This document shows, piece by piece, positions 40,569 through 49,948 of a stretch of 64,000 nt of DNA; the first letter of the stretch is position 1; each line of letters begins with the position of its first letter. A program made the position numbers and the translations under genes. Source of the stretch: Cupriavidus pampae (GTDB lineage: Bacteria > Pseudomonadota > Gammaproteobacteria > Burkholderiales > Burkholderiaceae); NCBI RefSeq assembly GCF_914271485.1, contig NZ_CAJZAG010000008.1:248001-312000 (forward strand), written 5' to 3'. The notes under the pieces were generated by a model, which saw only the letters and a list, made by a program, of their open reading frames with translations, ran no database searches and was not told the origin of the DNA.

Positions 40569-41374
40569 TGAGCGCCGTGCTGTCCGACATTCCCGTCGTT
40601 GATGCCTCGGCAGAGGTGTCGTCCCTGCGCCCCCCAGCGCTGTGGACGATGCCGCTGTACACGGGCTCGATCGAGGCGCTCGAAGTCAAGGAGCGCGCGC
40701 TCGCCGAACGGCTTGCAGGCATCGCGTCGCGCTTCTTCCGCGCGCGCTTCGCCACGAGCCTGGCCGCCGAGGACATGGTGCTGACGGACGCCATCCTGCG
40801 TGGCGGCGATGCCGTGCGCACCGGCATTCGCGTATTCACGCTCAACACCGGCCGTCTGCACGCCGAAACGCTGGCCGTGCTGGACAAGGTGCACACGCAC
40901 TACGGCTACGTGATCGAGCAGTTCACGCCTGACGCGGAAGCGATCGAGAACTACGTGAAGCGCCACGGCGAGAACGCGTTCTACGAGAGCGTGGACCTGC
41001 GCAAGAGCTGCTGCGGTATTCGCAAGGTGGAGCCGCTCAACCGCGCGCTGTCGCACGCCGATGCGTGGATGACGGGCCAGCGCCGCGAGCAGGCGGTGAC
41101 GCGCTCGGAGCTGCCATTCGAGGAAGTGGACGACGCGCGTGGCATTCCGAAGTTCAACCCGCTTGCCGACTGGAGCGAGGCCGAGGTCTGGGCCTACCTG
41201 ACGCGTCACGACGTGCCCGTCAACGCGCTGCATGCCAAGGGGTATCCGAGCATCGGCTGCGAACCGTGTACGCGCGCTACCAAGGCTGGCGAGGATGTAC
41301 GCGCGGGCCGGTGGTGGTGGGAGTCGAAGGACTCCAAGGAATGCGGTTTGCACGAACAGAACATCAAGCATTAG
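40568..41374 (+). CDS. cysH: Assimilatory adenylyl-sulfate (APS) reductase
   Basis: 268 residues. The PP-loop nucleotide fold includes RFATSLAAEDMVL and VFTLNTGRLH. Two cysteine pairs, KSCCGIRKVEP and GCEPCT, bind a [4Fe-4S] cluster, which marks APS reductases rather than PAPS reductases. The C-terminal catalytic Cys lies in ECGLHEQ. The absence of a CysC kinase here, and a CysN without a kinase domain, fits APS as substrate. Confidence 0.93.
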   Translation: MSAVLSDIPVVDASAEVSSLRPPALWTMPLYTGSIEALEVKERALAERLAGIASRFFRARFATSLAAEDMVLTDAILRGGDAVRTGIRVFTLNTGRLHAETLAVLDKVHTHYGYVIEQFTPDAEAIENYVKRHGENAFYESVDLRKSCCGIRKVEPLNRALSHADAWMTGQRREQAVTRSELPFEEVDDARGIPKFNPLADWSEAEVWAYLTRHDVPVNALHAKGYPSIGCEPCTRATKAGEDVRAGRWWWESKDSKECGLHEQNIKH

Positions 41375-41390
41375 AACGAGGCCACACGAC

Positions 41391-42374
41391 ATGGGCATCA
41401 TGAACGAAATCCCGGGCACCGAAGTTACCGACAAGGTTGCCGCCGGCGTCGAGCACCTGCTGCAGGTGCAGAACGACCATCTGGACCGACTCGAAGCCGA
41501 GTCGATCTACATCATCCGCGAGGTGGTGGCCGAGTGCCGCAACCCCGCGCTGCTGTTCTCGGGCGGCAAGGATTCGATCGTGATGCTGCACCTGGCGCTC
41601 AAGGCGTTCCGGCTCGGCGATCGCAAGACCGAACTGCCGTTTCCGCTGGTGCATATCGACACCGGTCACAACTATCCAGAAGTGATCGCATTCCGCGACC
41701 AGCGCGTGGCCGAGCTTGGCGCGCGCCTGGTGGTGGGCCATGTGGAAGATTCGATCAAGCGCGGCACCGTGCGTCTGCGCAAGGAAACCGATTCGCGCAA
41801 CGCGGCGCAGGCCGTGACGCTGCTGGAAACCATCGAGGCGCATAAGTACGACGCGCTGATGGGTGGCGCGCGCCGCGACGAAGAGAAGGCCCGCGCGAAA
41901 GAGCGCATCTTCTCGTTCCGCGACGAATTCGGTCAGTGGGATCCGAAGGCGCAACGCCCCGAACTGTGGAGCCTGTACAACGCGCGCATGGCGCAGGGCG
42001 AACAGATGCGCGTATTCCCGATCTCGAACTGGACCGAGCTCGACGTGTGGCAGTACATCGCACGCGAGAACCTGGCGCTGCCGCCGATCTATTACGCGCA
42101 TCAGCGCGAAGTGGTGCGCAAGAACGGTCTGCTCGTGCCGGTGACGCCGATCACGCCGAAGCAGGATGGCGACGAGAGCGAAGTGCTGTCGGTCCGCTTC
42201 CGTACCGTGGGCGATATCAGCTGCACGTGCCCGGTGGCAAGCACGGCAGCCTCGCCGGTGGAGATCATCGCGGAGACCGCGGTGACCGAGATCACCGAGC
42301 GCGGCGCGACCCGCATGGACGACCAGACCAGCGAAGCTTCCATGGAACGCCGCAAGAAAGAAGGCTACTTCTAA
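41391..42374 (+). CDS. cysD: Sulfate adenylyltransferase subunit 2
   Basis: 327 residues of the PP-loop ATP sulfurylase subunit that makes APS from sulfate and ATP. SGGKDSIVML is the PP-loop; HIDTGHNYPEVI and GGARRDEEKARAKER are further family marks. The start could be the ATG at 41391 or the next at 41400; neither has a strong ribosome site. It works as a complex with CysN, whose gene follows 46 bases later. Confidence 0.95.
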   Translation: MGIMNEIPGTEVTDKVAAGVEHLLQVQNDHLDRLEAESIYIIREVVAECRNPALLFSGGKDSIVMLHLALKAFRLGDRKTELPFPLVHIDTGHNYPEVIAFRDQRVAELGARLVVGHVEDSIKRGTVRLRKETDSRNAAQAVTLLETIEAHKYDALMGGARRDEEKARAKERIFSFRDEFGQWDPKAQRPELWSLYNARMAQGEQMRVFPISNWTELDVWQYIARENLALPPIYYAHQREVVRKNGLLVPVTPITPKQDGDESEVLSVRFRTVGDISCTCPVASTAASPVEIIAETAVTEITERGATRMDDQTSEASMERRKKEGYF

Positions 42375-42420
42375 TAGCTGCCTTCAGGCGTCCATTGAGC
42401 GGTACGGAACAGGATTACAC

Positions 42421-43725
42421 ATGAGCACCCAATCGAATCATCAAGGCCTGCTGCGCTTCATCACCGCAGGCTCCGTCGACGATGGCAAGAGCACGCTGAT
42501 CGGCCGCCTGCTGTATGACAGCAAGGCTGTGCTGTCGGATCAGCTGACCGCGCTGGCCAACGCCAAGAACAAGCGCACCTCGGGCGAGCAGATCGACTTC
42601 TCGCTGTTGACCGACGGCCTCGAGGCCGAGCGCGAGCAGGGCATCACGATCGACGTGGCGTACCGCTATTTCTCGACCGCGCGCCGCAAGTTCATCATCG
42701 CGGACACGCCGGGTCACGAGCAGTACACGCGCAACATGGTCACCGGCGCTTCGACCGCGCATGCGGCCATCGTGCTGGTCGATGCCACGCGCGTCACGGT
42801 CAGGGATGGCCGCGCCGAGCTGCTTGCGCAGACCAAGCGCCATTCCGCGATCCTCAAGCTGCTGGAGATCCAGCACGTGATCGTCGCGATCAACAAGATG
42901 GACCTCGTCGAATTCAGCGAACAGCGCTTCGACGAAATTCGCACCGCCTACACCGAGCTGGCCGCGCAACTGGGCCTGAAGGACGTGCAATACGTGCCGG
43001 TGTCCGCGCTGCGCGGCGACAACATCGTGCACGCGAGCGAAGCCATGCCGTGGTATCAGGGCGAGCCGCTGCTGCCGCTGCTGGAAGCGCTGCCGGTGCA
43101 GGAGTCCGCGCCCGCGGGCGATGCGGCACTGCGTTTCCCGGTGCAGCTGGTGATTCGCCAGGACGGCGCGCAATCGGACGATTTCCGCGGCTACGCGGGC
43201 CGCGTGGAAGCGGGTACCGTGCGCGTGGGCCAGAAGCTGCGCGTGCTGCCGGCCAATCGCGATGCCGTGGTGGCCGAGGTGCTGACGCCGAACGGCAGCG
43301 CCGATGCCGCCCATGCCGGCGACACGGTGACCGTGCGTCTGGCCGAAGACGTGGATGTGTCGCGTGGTGACATGTTTGTGGCGGCGGACACGGCTGCGGT
43401 GGCCGCGAAAAAGCTGACTGCCGACCTGTGCTGGTTCGACGACGAAGCGCTGAACCCGGCGCGCAAATACGTGCTCAAGCACACCACGGCCAGCGTGTTC
43501 GCGCGCGTGTCGTCGGTGGATCGCGTGCTCGACGTCCATACGCTGTCGCATGAGACCGGCCGTCATGACATCCGCCTCAACGATATCGGTGCCGTGCAGC
43601 TGTCGCTGCAGAAGCCGATCGTGTGCGATGCCTATGGCGACAACCCGGCCACCGGCGCATTCGTGCTGATCGACGAAGCCACCAATCACACGGTGGCGGC
43701 GGGTATGATCCGTGCTTATGCCTGA
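42421..43725 (+). CDS. cysN: Sulfate adenylyltransferase subunit 1
   Basis: 434-residue translation-factor-like GTPase that drives CysD. G1 is AGSVDDGKSTLIGRLL, G3 is DTPGHEQYTRNM and G4 is NKMD. The protein ends after the beta-barrel domains and has no APS-kinase (CysC) fusion, which agrees with the APS-type CysH. The sequence runs on toward cobA in the same operon. Confidence 0.95.
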   Translation: MSTQSNHQGLLRFITAGSVDDGKSTLIGRLLYDSKAVLSDQLTALANAKNKRTSGEQIDFSLLTDGLEAEREQGITIDVAYRYFSTARRKFIIADTPGHEQYTRNMVTGASTAHAAIVLVDATRVTVRDGRAELLAQTKRHSAILKLLEIQHVIVAINKMDLVEFSEQRFDEIRTAYTELAAQLGLKDVQYVPVSALRGDNIVHASEAMPWYQGEPLLPLLEALPVQESAPAGDAALRFPVQLVIRQDGAQSDDFRGYAGRVEAGTVRVGQKLRVLPANRDAVVAEVLTPNGSADAAHAGDTVTVRLAEDVDVSRGDMFVAADTAAVAAKKLTADLCWFDDEALNPARKYVLKHTTASVFARVSSVDRVLDVHTLSHETGRHDIRLNDIGAVQLSLQKPIVCDAYGDNPATGAFVLIDEATNHTVAAGMIRAYA

Positions 43726-43766
43726 CCGGTAAAGGCCGACAGGCCGACAAAGAACAGGCAGTGAAC

Positions 43767-44561
43767 ATGAACTCCCCACAAGACAAGGCCAAGCGGCCCA
43801 AGGCCGGCAAGGTGTACCTGATTGGTGCGGGCCCCGGCGCGGCAGACCTTATTACGGTGCGTGGTGCACGGTTGTTGGGCGAAGCCGAGGTCGTGCTGCA
43901 CGATGCGCTGGTCTCGCCAGAGATGCTCGCGTGGTGCCCGCAGGCCGAATTGATCGAAGTGGGGAAGCGCTGCGGTCAGCGTTCCACGGCGCAGTTGTTC
44001 ATCAACCGCCAGATCGTCGATCTGGCGACCAAGTACGAGCGCGTGGTGCGCCTCAAGGGTGGGGATCCGATGCTGTTCGGCCGCGCCGACGAGGAGCTGC
44101 AGGCGCTGGAAGCGGCTGGCATCGAGTACGAGGTGGTGCCTGGCATCACCGCCGCGCTTGCGGCCGCCAGTGCGATTGCGCGTCCGCTGACCAAGCGCGG
44201 CGTGTCGCGCAGCGTGGCGTTTGCCACGCAGGCCAAGGCTGCCGACGCGGTCGACGTCGATGCTGACGTGAAGGCCGACACCATCGTCTACTACATGGGA
44301 CGCGATCAGGCGGCCCGTATCGCCGCCCAGTTGATCGCGCACGGCAAGCCCGCTACTACCCCCGCCTGGGTGGTCGAAGCGGCCACCACGCCCCGTCAGC
44401 GCAGCCACCAGTTCACGTTGCGGGAAATGGCCGCCGGCGAAGCCGCGGCATGGATGGACCCGGTCCAGCCGAGCCTGCTGATGATTGGGGAAGCGCTAGG
44501 TCAGCGCGCGACCGAAGCGGTACTCGCCGACACTCAGTCCGAAGCCGTCAAGGCAGCCTGA
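43767..44561 (+). CDS. cobA: Uroporphyrinogen-III C-methyltransferase
   Basis: 264 residues of the SUMT family, making precorrin-2 for siroheme, the cofactor of CysI. Motifs are VYLIGAGPGAADLITVRG, LKGGDPMLFGRADEE and VVPGITAALAAAS. It lacks the CysG dehydrogenase/chelatase domain. An in-frame GTG two codons earlier is possible. The 3' end overlaps the convergent CbiX-type chelatase gene by 28 bases. Confidence 0.93.
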   Translation: MNSPQDKAKRPKAGKVYLIGAGPGAADLITVRGARLLGEAEVVLHDALVSPEMLAWCPQAELIEVGKRCGQRSTAQLFINRQIVDLATKYERVVRLKGGDPMLFGRADEELQALEAAGIEYEVVPGITAALAAASAIARPLTKRGVSRSVAFATQAKAADAVDVDADVKADTIVYYMGRDQAARIAAQLIAHGKPATTPAWVVEAATTPRQRSHQFTLREMAAGEAAAWMDPVQPSLLMIGEALGQRATEAVLADTQSEAVKAA

Positions 44562-44944
44562 GCCGCGCAATACGCGGCAATCGCATCCAGCACGCTGTCG
44601 GACTCACCGACGGCGGTTGCCGTGTCGATGCGCATATCCGGGTACTGCTGACGGCACTGGTCCACGAGGGCCGGGAAATCGCGCCGCAGATGGCCCCCTT
44701 GCCCAAAGAACACCGGCACGATCTTCGCGCTCGCGGTGCCTTGCGCCGCGAGTTCGGCCAGTACCTCGGGTAGCGCCGGCGTCATCAACTCCAGAAACGC
44801 GAGCCGCACCGCGCTGTGCGGCAACAGCACCGCCAGCTTGTCCCGCAGCCGGTCGAACGGCTCGCGCCAGCGCGCATCGCGCGCGCCGTGCGCGAACAGG
44901 ATCAGGGCCTGCGCGTTCGACGGTTCGTTGGACGATGGGGTCAT
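44534..44944 (-). CDS. cbiX: CbiX/SirB-type sirohydrochlorin chelatase
   Basis: 136 residues, the small single-domain form. LILFAHGARDARWREPF carries the metal-binding His and FGQGGHLRRDFPALV the second His region. It would insert iron into sirohydrochlorin (siroheme) or cobalt (cobalamin). Next to cobA and the cys operon, siroheme is the likelier product. Its start is 7 bases after the lptG stop, in the same direction. Confidence 0.88.
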   Translation of the reverse strand: MTPSSNEPSNAQALILFAHGARDARWREPFDRLRDKLAVLLPHSAVRLAFLELMTPALPEVLAELAAQGTASAKIVPVFFGQGGHLRRDFPALVDQCRQQYPDMRIDTATAVGESDSVLDAIAAYCAAQAALTASD

Positions 44945-44951
44945 ATCGCCC

Positions 44952-46115
44952 TCAATGCCGATCGACCCAGCGCAACGCGGTCAGGCCCACCAGCAGGTAG
45001 AGCGTGCCGGGCACCAGCGCCGAAATGATCGGCGGCCACGTGTGCAACAGGCCGACGTGCGAGAACAGCGTATTGGACAGGTGGAACGACAGGCCCAGCA
45101 TGATGCCGCCGAACACCTTGACGCCCACCGCGCCCGCGCGCGCATGCAGATACGCGAACGGCAGCGCCAGCGCGACCATCACGAAGAGCGTGAGCGGGTA
45201 GACCACCTTCTTCCAGAACGCGATCTCGTAGCGCTGCGTGTCCTGCTTGTTGTCGCGCAAATGGCGGATATAGCGGAACAGATCCACCGTGGACATGCGC
45301 TCCGGCGTGACCAGCAGCACGGACAGGATCTGCGGCGTCAGTTCGGAATGCATGACCATGTTCGGGAACTTGGCCTGCTCGGCACGGAAGTCGGGCGCCA
45401 GCGCGTCGCGTCGCGCGCCTTCCTCGTGCGGCAATTCAATAAAGCGGGTCTCGTTGACCTGATTCAGCTGCCACGACTGGCCACCCTGATAACGGCCTTC
45501 CTGCGCCACGCGAATCACGCGCAGCCGGTAGTTGCTGTCGAATTCGTAGATCGTGATGCCGTTGATGCTCTGGTCCGCCTTCAGGCCCTGCACATTGACG
45601 AAACGGGTCACTTCGCCGCCGGTATTGCCGGGTGCGTTGTCCTTGTCGCGATCCTTGACCCAGACGCCCGAACGGAAGCCCGACGAGACCGTCGCGCCGA
45701 TCGCCTGCAGCTTGATCTTCTGCGCATACTGCTCGGCCGCGGGGCCAATGAACTCGCCGAAGATAAAGGTCGTGACCGCCAGCGGAATCGCGAGCTTGAA
45801 CAGCGAGAACAGCGCGCGCCGCGTATTGAGGCCGGCCACGCGGAAGATCGTGAACTCGGACTGGCTGGCCAGTTGCGAGAACACATAGATCGCGCTGATC
45901 AGCACCGCGATCGGCAGCACTTCATACACGCGCGTCGGCGCTTCGAGCATCACGTGGAAGAACGCGATCAGCGACGTGTAATTGCCTTGTACGCTCTCCA
46001 GCTCGCTGAGCATGTCGAAGAACACGAACAGCGCGAGCACCGCGAACAGGATGAACGAGAAGACACCGTAGATCAGGCGGGCGAAGTAGCGTTCGTAGAC
46101 GTACAGCACTCTCAT
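44952..46115 (-). CDS. lptG: LPS export ABC transporter permease LptG
   Basis: 387-residue inner-membrane protein of the LptB2FG machine that extracts lipopolysaccharide for transport to the outer membrane. Three membrane spans lie at each end around a periplasmic beta-jellyroll (about residues 130-290). The N-terminus MRVLYVYERYFARLIYGV and the FPNMVMHSELTPQ block are typical of LptG. The ATG overlaps the lptF stop by four bases. Confidence 0.92.
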   Translation of the reverse strand: MRVLYVYERYFARLIYGVFSFILFAVLALFVFFDMLSELESVQGNYTSLIAFFHVMLEAPTRVYEVLPIAVLISAIYVFSQLASQSEFTIFRVAGLNTRRALFSLFKLAIPLAVTTFIFGEFIGPAAEQYAQKIKLQAIGATVSSGFRSGVWVKDRDKDNAPGNTGGEVTRFVNVQGLKADQSINGITIYEFDSNYRLRVIRVAQEGRYQGGQSWQLNQVNETRFIELPHEEGARRDALAPDFRAEQAKFPNMVMHSELTPQILSVLLVTPERMSTVDLFRYIRHLRDNKQDTQRYEIAFWKKVVYPLTLFVMVALALPFAYLHARAGAVGVKVFGGIMLGLSFHLSNTLFSHVGLLHTWPPIISALVPGTLYLLVGLTALRWVDRH

Positions 46116-47242
46116 GCGCGTCCTCCGCCCGTCTTGCTGCTGGCGCGGCTACCCAGACCGAACACCGCGCGCCAGCCACCGAGGCTGCGATTCTGACGGT
46201 AGCGGAACATCATGAGCGCGCCGACGAATACCGCCACGTGGATCGGCCAAAGCGCGGTCCAGAATGACAGCGAGCCCGAGCGCACCCAGGCCTGCGCGAG
46301 GTTGATCATGTTGCTGTAGGTCAGATAGATCAGCACCGCGAAGACCAGCGGCGTGTACCGGCCGAGGCGCGGGTTCACGTACGCGAGCGGAATCGCGATC
46401 ATCACGAAGTTGAAGGCCAGAATCGGCAGCGAGATGCGCCAGAGCAGCTCACCGAGGTTCTCGCGCGTGGGATTACGCACCAGATCCATCGTGGCACGGC
46501 TCTTGGCGGGCACGTCGGCTTCGGTCTCGGGCGGCTTGTTGTCGACCTTGACCGCATAGCGTTCGAATTCGAGGATGCGGTAGTCGAGCTGGCCCGGCGT
46601 GCCCGCGTAGCGGCGACCGTTTTCCATCACAACGAGGCGGTCGCCATTGGGCATGGTCTCGAAGTGGCCCTGATGGGATAGCGCCACGCCCACCTTGTTG
46701 GCTTCCGCGTTGGCGACGAACACGTTTTGCGCGTTCTTCATCTGCGCGTCGATGCCTTCGATGAACAACACGTAGTTGCCGTTGGCCGGTTCGATGAAAC
46801 GGCCCGAGGCGATCATCGACAGCACGCCGCGCTGCTGGAAGCGGTCGCGAAACAACGCGCTTTGCTGGTTGGCCCATGGCCACGCGAACATACCCAGCAG
46901 CAGGGACATGATGATGAACGGCGTGGCGAACTGCACCACGGGCTTGACGAAGTCCCGCAGCGAGATGCCGGCGGAGAACCACACCACCATCTCCGAATCC
47001 TTGTACCAGCGCGTCAGCACGATCAGCGTCGAGATGAACAGCGTGGCGGACAGCAGGATCGAGAGGTAACCAATGGTCGCCAGGCCGATCAGCATCAGCA
47101 CGTCGTTGGGGCTGGCCTTGCCGTTGGCGGCAAGCCCCAGGATGCGGATGACGAGCGACGTGAGCATGAAGGTCAGCATGACCAGGAACACCGCACCGGC
47201 GGTGTACGCGAGCTCGCGTCGCAGAGCTTGTTGAAAGATCAT
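46112..47242 (-). CDS. lptF: LPS export ABC transporter permease LptF
   Basis: 376 residues, the partner permease of LptG. MIFQQALRRELAYTAGAVFLVML is the usual N-terminal span of LptF. A periplasmic domain (about 120-270) separates two groups of three spans. It is divergent from pepA with 168 bases between, as in many betaproteobacteria. Confidence 0.93.
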   Translation of the reverse strand: MIFQQALRRELAYTAGAVFLVMLTFMLTSLVIRILGLAANGKASPNDVLMLIGLATIGYLSILLSATLFISTLIVLTRWYKDSEMVVWFSAGISLRDFVKPVVQFATPFIIMSLLLGMFAWPWANQQSALFRDRFQQRGVLSMIASGRFIEPANGNYVLFIEGIDAQMKNAQNVFVANAEANKVGVALSHQGHFETMPNGDRLVVMENGRRYAGTPGQLDYRILEFERYAVKVDNKPPETEADVPAKSRATMDLVRNPTRENLGELLWRISLPILAFNFVMIAIPLAYVNPRLGRYTPLVFAVLIYLTYSNMINLAQAWVRSGSLSFWTALWPIHVAVFVGALMMFRYRQNRSLGGWRAVFGLGSRASSKTGGGRA

Positions 47243-47410
47243 GCGGAGTCGGTTCCGGGCTGCCGGCCGGAGCGGGCGATGTGCCGGGGCGCCGAGGAAG
47301 CTGGCAGGACCGCGGGGCTGTCAGCGTGGCGTGTCGGCGGCGGCGAGTCGCGGATGAAAATCGCGGATAATGGGGGCTTTCTTTTCGACGAGCCCCTGGA
47401 AGGAAGCGCG

Positions 47411-48943
47411 ATGGAATTTAGCACAAAAGCCCTAGATTGGGCCAAGGCCGGCCAAAATGGTTTCCTGGCGACCAAAACCGACTGCCTCGTGGTCGGTGTA
47501 TTTGAAGGCCAGAACCTGGCCGGCGTGGCCAAGGCGCTGGATGTAGCCACCAAGGGGCTGGTGACGCGTCTGGTCAAGCAGGGCGACTTCGAAGGCAAGC
47601 GCGGGACGCACCTGATGTTGCACGAAGTCCCCGGTATCGGGGCAGCCCGCGTCCTGCTCGTGGGTTTAGGCAAGGAGCCCGACTTTCACGACAAGGCGTT
47701 CGCGGAAGCGGTGCGTACCGCGATTCGTGCGCTGTCCGGCACGCGCGCGGCGACCGCACTGTGGGCGCTGGCGCCGCAGAACCCGACCCAACGCGACGTG
47801 GCCTGGTCGGTGATTACCACCATCACGCTCGTGCGCGACGCCGGCTACCGCCTGCTGGAGCGCCATCCGGACCTCAAGCGCGCGCCGCGCGGTGCCAATG
47901 GCGCCGACCGCCCGTCGCTGCGCAAGATCGTGCTGGCCGTGGACACTGCCGACGCCAAGGCGGCCACCCAGGCCGTGGTGCGCGGTACCGCGATCGCCAA
48001 TGGCATGGACCTCGCGCGCGATCTCGGCAACCTGCCGTCCAATATCTGCACGCCGACCTATCTGGCCGATGCCGCGCGCGGTATTGCCAAGCGCCACAAG
48101 CTCAAGGCCGAGATTCTTGGCCGCAAGCAGATCGAATCGCTCAAGATGGGCGCATTCCTGGCCGTGACCAAGGGCAGCGAGGAGCCGCCCCAGTTCATCG
48201 TGCTGCGCTACGACGGCGGCGGTGCCAAGCAGGCGCCGGTGGTACTCGTGGGCAAGGGCATCACGTTCGATACCGGCGGCATTTCGCTGAAGCCGGGCGA
48301 AGGCATGGATGAAATGAAGTACGACATGTGCGGCGCCGCGTCCGTGCTGGGCACCATCCAGGCCGTGGCCGAGATGGGCCTGCGCCTGAACGTGATTGCC
48401 GTGGTGCCGACCTGCGAGAACATGCCGAGTGGCGTGGCCACCAAGCCGGGCGACGTGGTGACCAGCATGTCCGGCCAGACCATCGAGATCCTGAACACCG
48501 ACGCCGAAGGCCGCCTGATCCTGTGCGATGCGCTGACCTACGTCGAGCGTTTCAAGCCGGCCGCGGTGGTGGACGTCGCCACGCTGACGGGTGCGTGCAT
48601 CATCGCGCTCGGGCACGTGAACAGCGGCCTGTACGCGCGCAACGACCTGCTGGCCGACCAGCTGCTCGACGCGGGCAAGAAGTCGATGGACACCGCCTGG
48701 CGCCTGCCGCTGGACGACGAGTATCAGGACCAGCTCAAGTCCAATTTCGCCGATATGGCGAACATTGGCGGCCGTCCGGCGGGCAGCGTGACGGCGGCGT
48801 GCTTCCTCGCGCGTTACACGGAGAAGTACGACTGGGCTCACCTGGACATCGCGGGTACCGCCTGGAAGAGCGGCGCGGCCAAGGGTGCCACGGGCCGTCC
48901 GGTGCCGCTGCTGGCGCGCTTCCTGATGGACCGCGCAGGCTGA
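47411..48943 (+). CDS. pepA: Leucyl aminopeptidase (cytosol aminopeptidase, M17)
   Basis: 510-residue dizinc aminopeptidase. The catalytic region is C-terminal, with GKGITFDTGGISLKPG, MKYDMCGAASV and the signature NTDAEGRL at residues 362-369. The start MEFSTKALDW at 47411 follows GGAAGGAAG; longer frames upstream overlap lptF. Besides peptide turnover, relatives bind DNA as Xer accessory factors; nothing here tests that. The DNA polymerase chi gene follows. Confidence 0.94.
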   Translation: MEFSTKALDWAKAGQNGFLATKTDCLVVGVFEGQNLAGVAKALDVATKGLVTRLVKQGDFEGKRGTHLMLHEVPGIGAARVLLVGLGKEPDFHDKAFAEAVRTAIRALSGTRAATALWALAPQNPTQRDVAWSVITTITLVRDAGYRLLERHPDLKRAPRGANGADRPSLRKIVLAVDTADAKAATQAVVRGTAIANGMDLARDLGNLPSNICTPTYLADAARGIAKRHKLKAEILGRKQIESLKMGAFLAVTKGSEEPPQFIVLRYDGGGAKQAPVVLVGKGITFDTGGISLKPGEGMDEMKYDMCGAASVLGTIQAVAEMGLRLNVIAVVPTCENMPSGVATKPGDVVTSMSGQTIEILNTDAEGRLILCDALTYVERFKPAAVVDVATLTGACIIALGHVNSGLYARNDLLADQLLDAGKKSMDTAWRLPLDDEYQDQLKSNFADMANIGGRPAGSVTAACFLARYTEKYDWAHLDIAGTAWKSGAAKGATGRPVPLLARFLMDRAG

Positions 48944-48968
48944 CGGGCGCGGGAGCGGAGCCAGAACG

Positions 48969-49406
48969 ATGACGCGTATCGACTTCCACAGCAACGTGCC
49001 GGACACGCTTGGCTATGTCTGCCGGCTGGTTCGCAAGGCCTATGGCGCCGGGCAGAAGATGGTGGTGCATGGCTCGCCGCAACAGCTGTCGCAGCTGGAC
49101 CAGCGGCTGTGGACGTTCTCCGCGCTCGACTTCCTGCCGCATTGCGGGCTCGACAGCCCGCAGGCGGCGGTGACGCCGATCGTGCTGGCGGCGACGCTCG
49201 AAGGGTTGCCGCACCACCAGATCCTGATCAACCTCGAGGCGGAAGCGCCGGCGGAGTTTGCGCGCTTCGAGCGCATGATCGAAGTGGTCGGCGCCTCGCC
49301 GGAAGCGCGCGACGCGGGTCGCGCGCGTTATCGTTTCTATCGCGAGCGTGGCTATCCGCTCTCGCATCACGACATCGGGCAGTCCGCCAAAGGAGAGTCG
49401 GCATGA
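48969..49406 (+). CDS. holC: DNA polymerase III subunit chi
   Basis: 145 residues of the clamp-loader accessory chi, which links the replisome to SSB. The start TRIDFHSNVPDTLGYVCRLVRKAYGAG, the LWTFSALDFLPHC stretch and the RARYRFYRERGYPLSHHDI end are characteristic. It follows pepA by 25 bases, a conserved order. The stop overlaps the next start (ATGA). Confidence 0.92.
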   Translation: MTRIDFHSNVPDTLGYVCRLVRKAYGAGQKMVVHGSPQQLSQLDQRLWTFSALDFLPHCGLDSPQAAVTPIVLAATLEGLPHHQILINLEAEAPAEFARFERMIEVVGASPEARDAGRARYRFYRERGYPLSHHDIGQSAKGESA

Positions 49407-49936
49407 GTGAGCGCCCCACCTCGACGACTTCGCGGGTGATTCCGCGGCTCGGGCCCAACGACAGCATTCCGCTGCTGACGGAGGTCATCGACCTGCCCGC
49501 GGGCCATGCGGAAGCGGCCCCGGCGGACGGCGTGATCGACACCGCCGACATGCCTGCCTCCGGCGTGATCACGCAGGTGGGTCACGTGGGCGACGGCAAC
49601 GATCCAAGGGGCTTGCGGGATGATGTGGTCGAGCTGACGGAAGTGGTCGACCTCGACGACGACGGCAGTCCGCCGATTCTCGACGCTACACCGTATCTAT
49701 CCGGCGAAGACGACCTGCGCGCGGTGCGCAGCGAGTTGCTGACGCGCGTGATGATGCGGTTCCGCACCGAATGGCCGCAGGTCGTGGAGGCGCATACCGA
49801 GGCGACGCTGCAATCGCGGCTGGCGCCGCTGACCGCTCAGCTGGCGGCCGAGCTGACGCAGGCGCTGGAAGCGCGCCTGGTCGAGTGGCTCGATGCCACG
49901 CTCGAGGAAATTGAACGTGACCCGGGCGGTATGTAA
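49403..49936 (+). CDS. DUF2486-like protein of unknown function
   Basis: 177 residues. A long acidic, Pro/Asp-rich and probably disordered first part (PLLTEVIDLP, then VELTEVVDLDDDGSPP, a repeated LTEVxDL motif) is followed by a helical C-terminal third with Arg and Glu (RVMMRFRTEWPQVVEAHTEATL). It is known mainly from Burkholderiaceae behind holC. The translational overlap with holC suggests shared regulation; no function can be given. Confidence 0.8.
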   Translation: MSERPTSTTSRVIPRLGPNDSIPLLTEVIDLPAGHAEAAPADGVIDTADMPASGVITQVGHVGDGNDPRGLRDDVVELTEVVDLDDDGSPPILDATPYLSGEDDLRAVRSELLTRVMMRFRTEWPQVVEAHTEATLQSRLAPLTAQLAAELTQALEARLVEWLDATLEEIERDPGGM

Positions 49937-49948
49937 AAGCGAAGTTCC

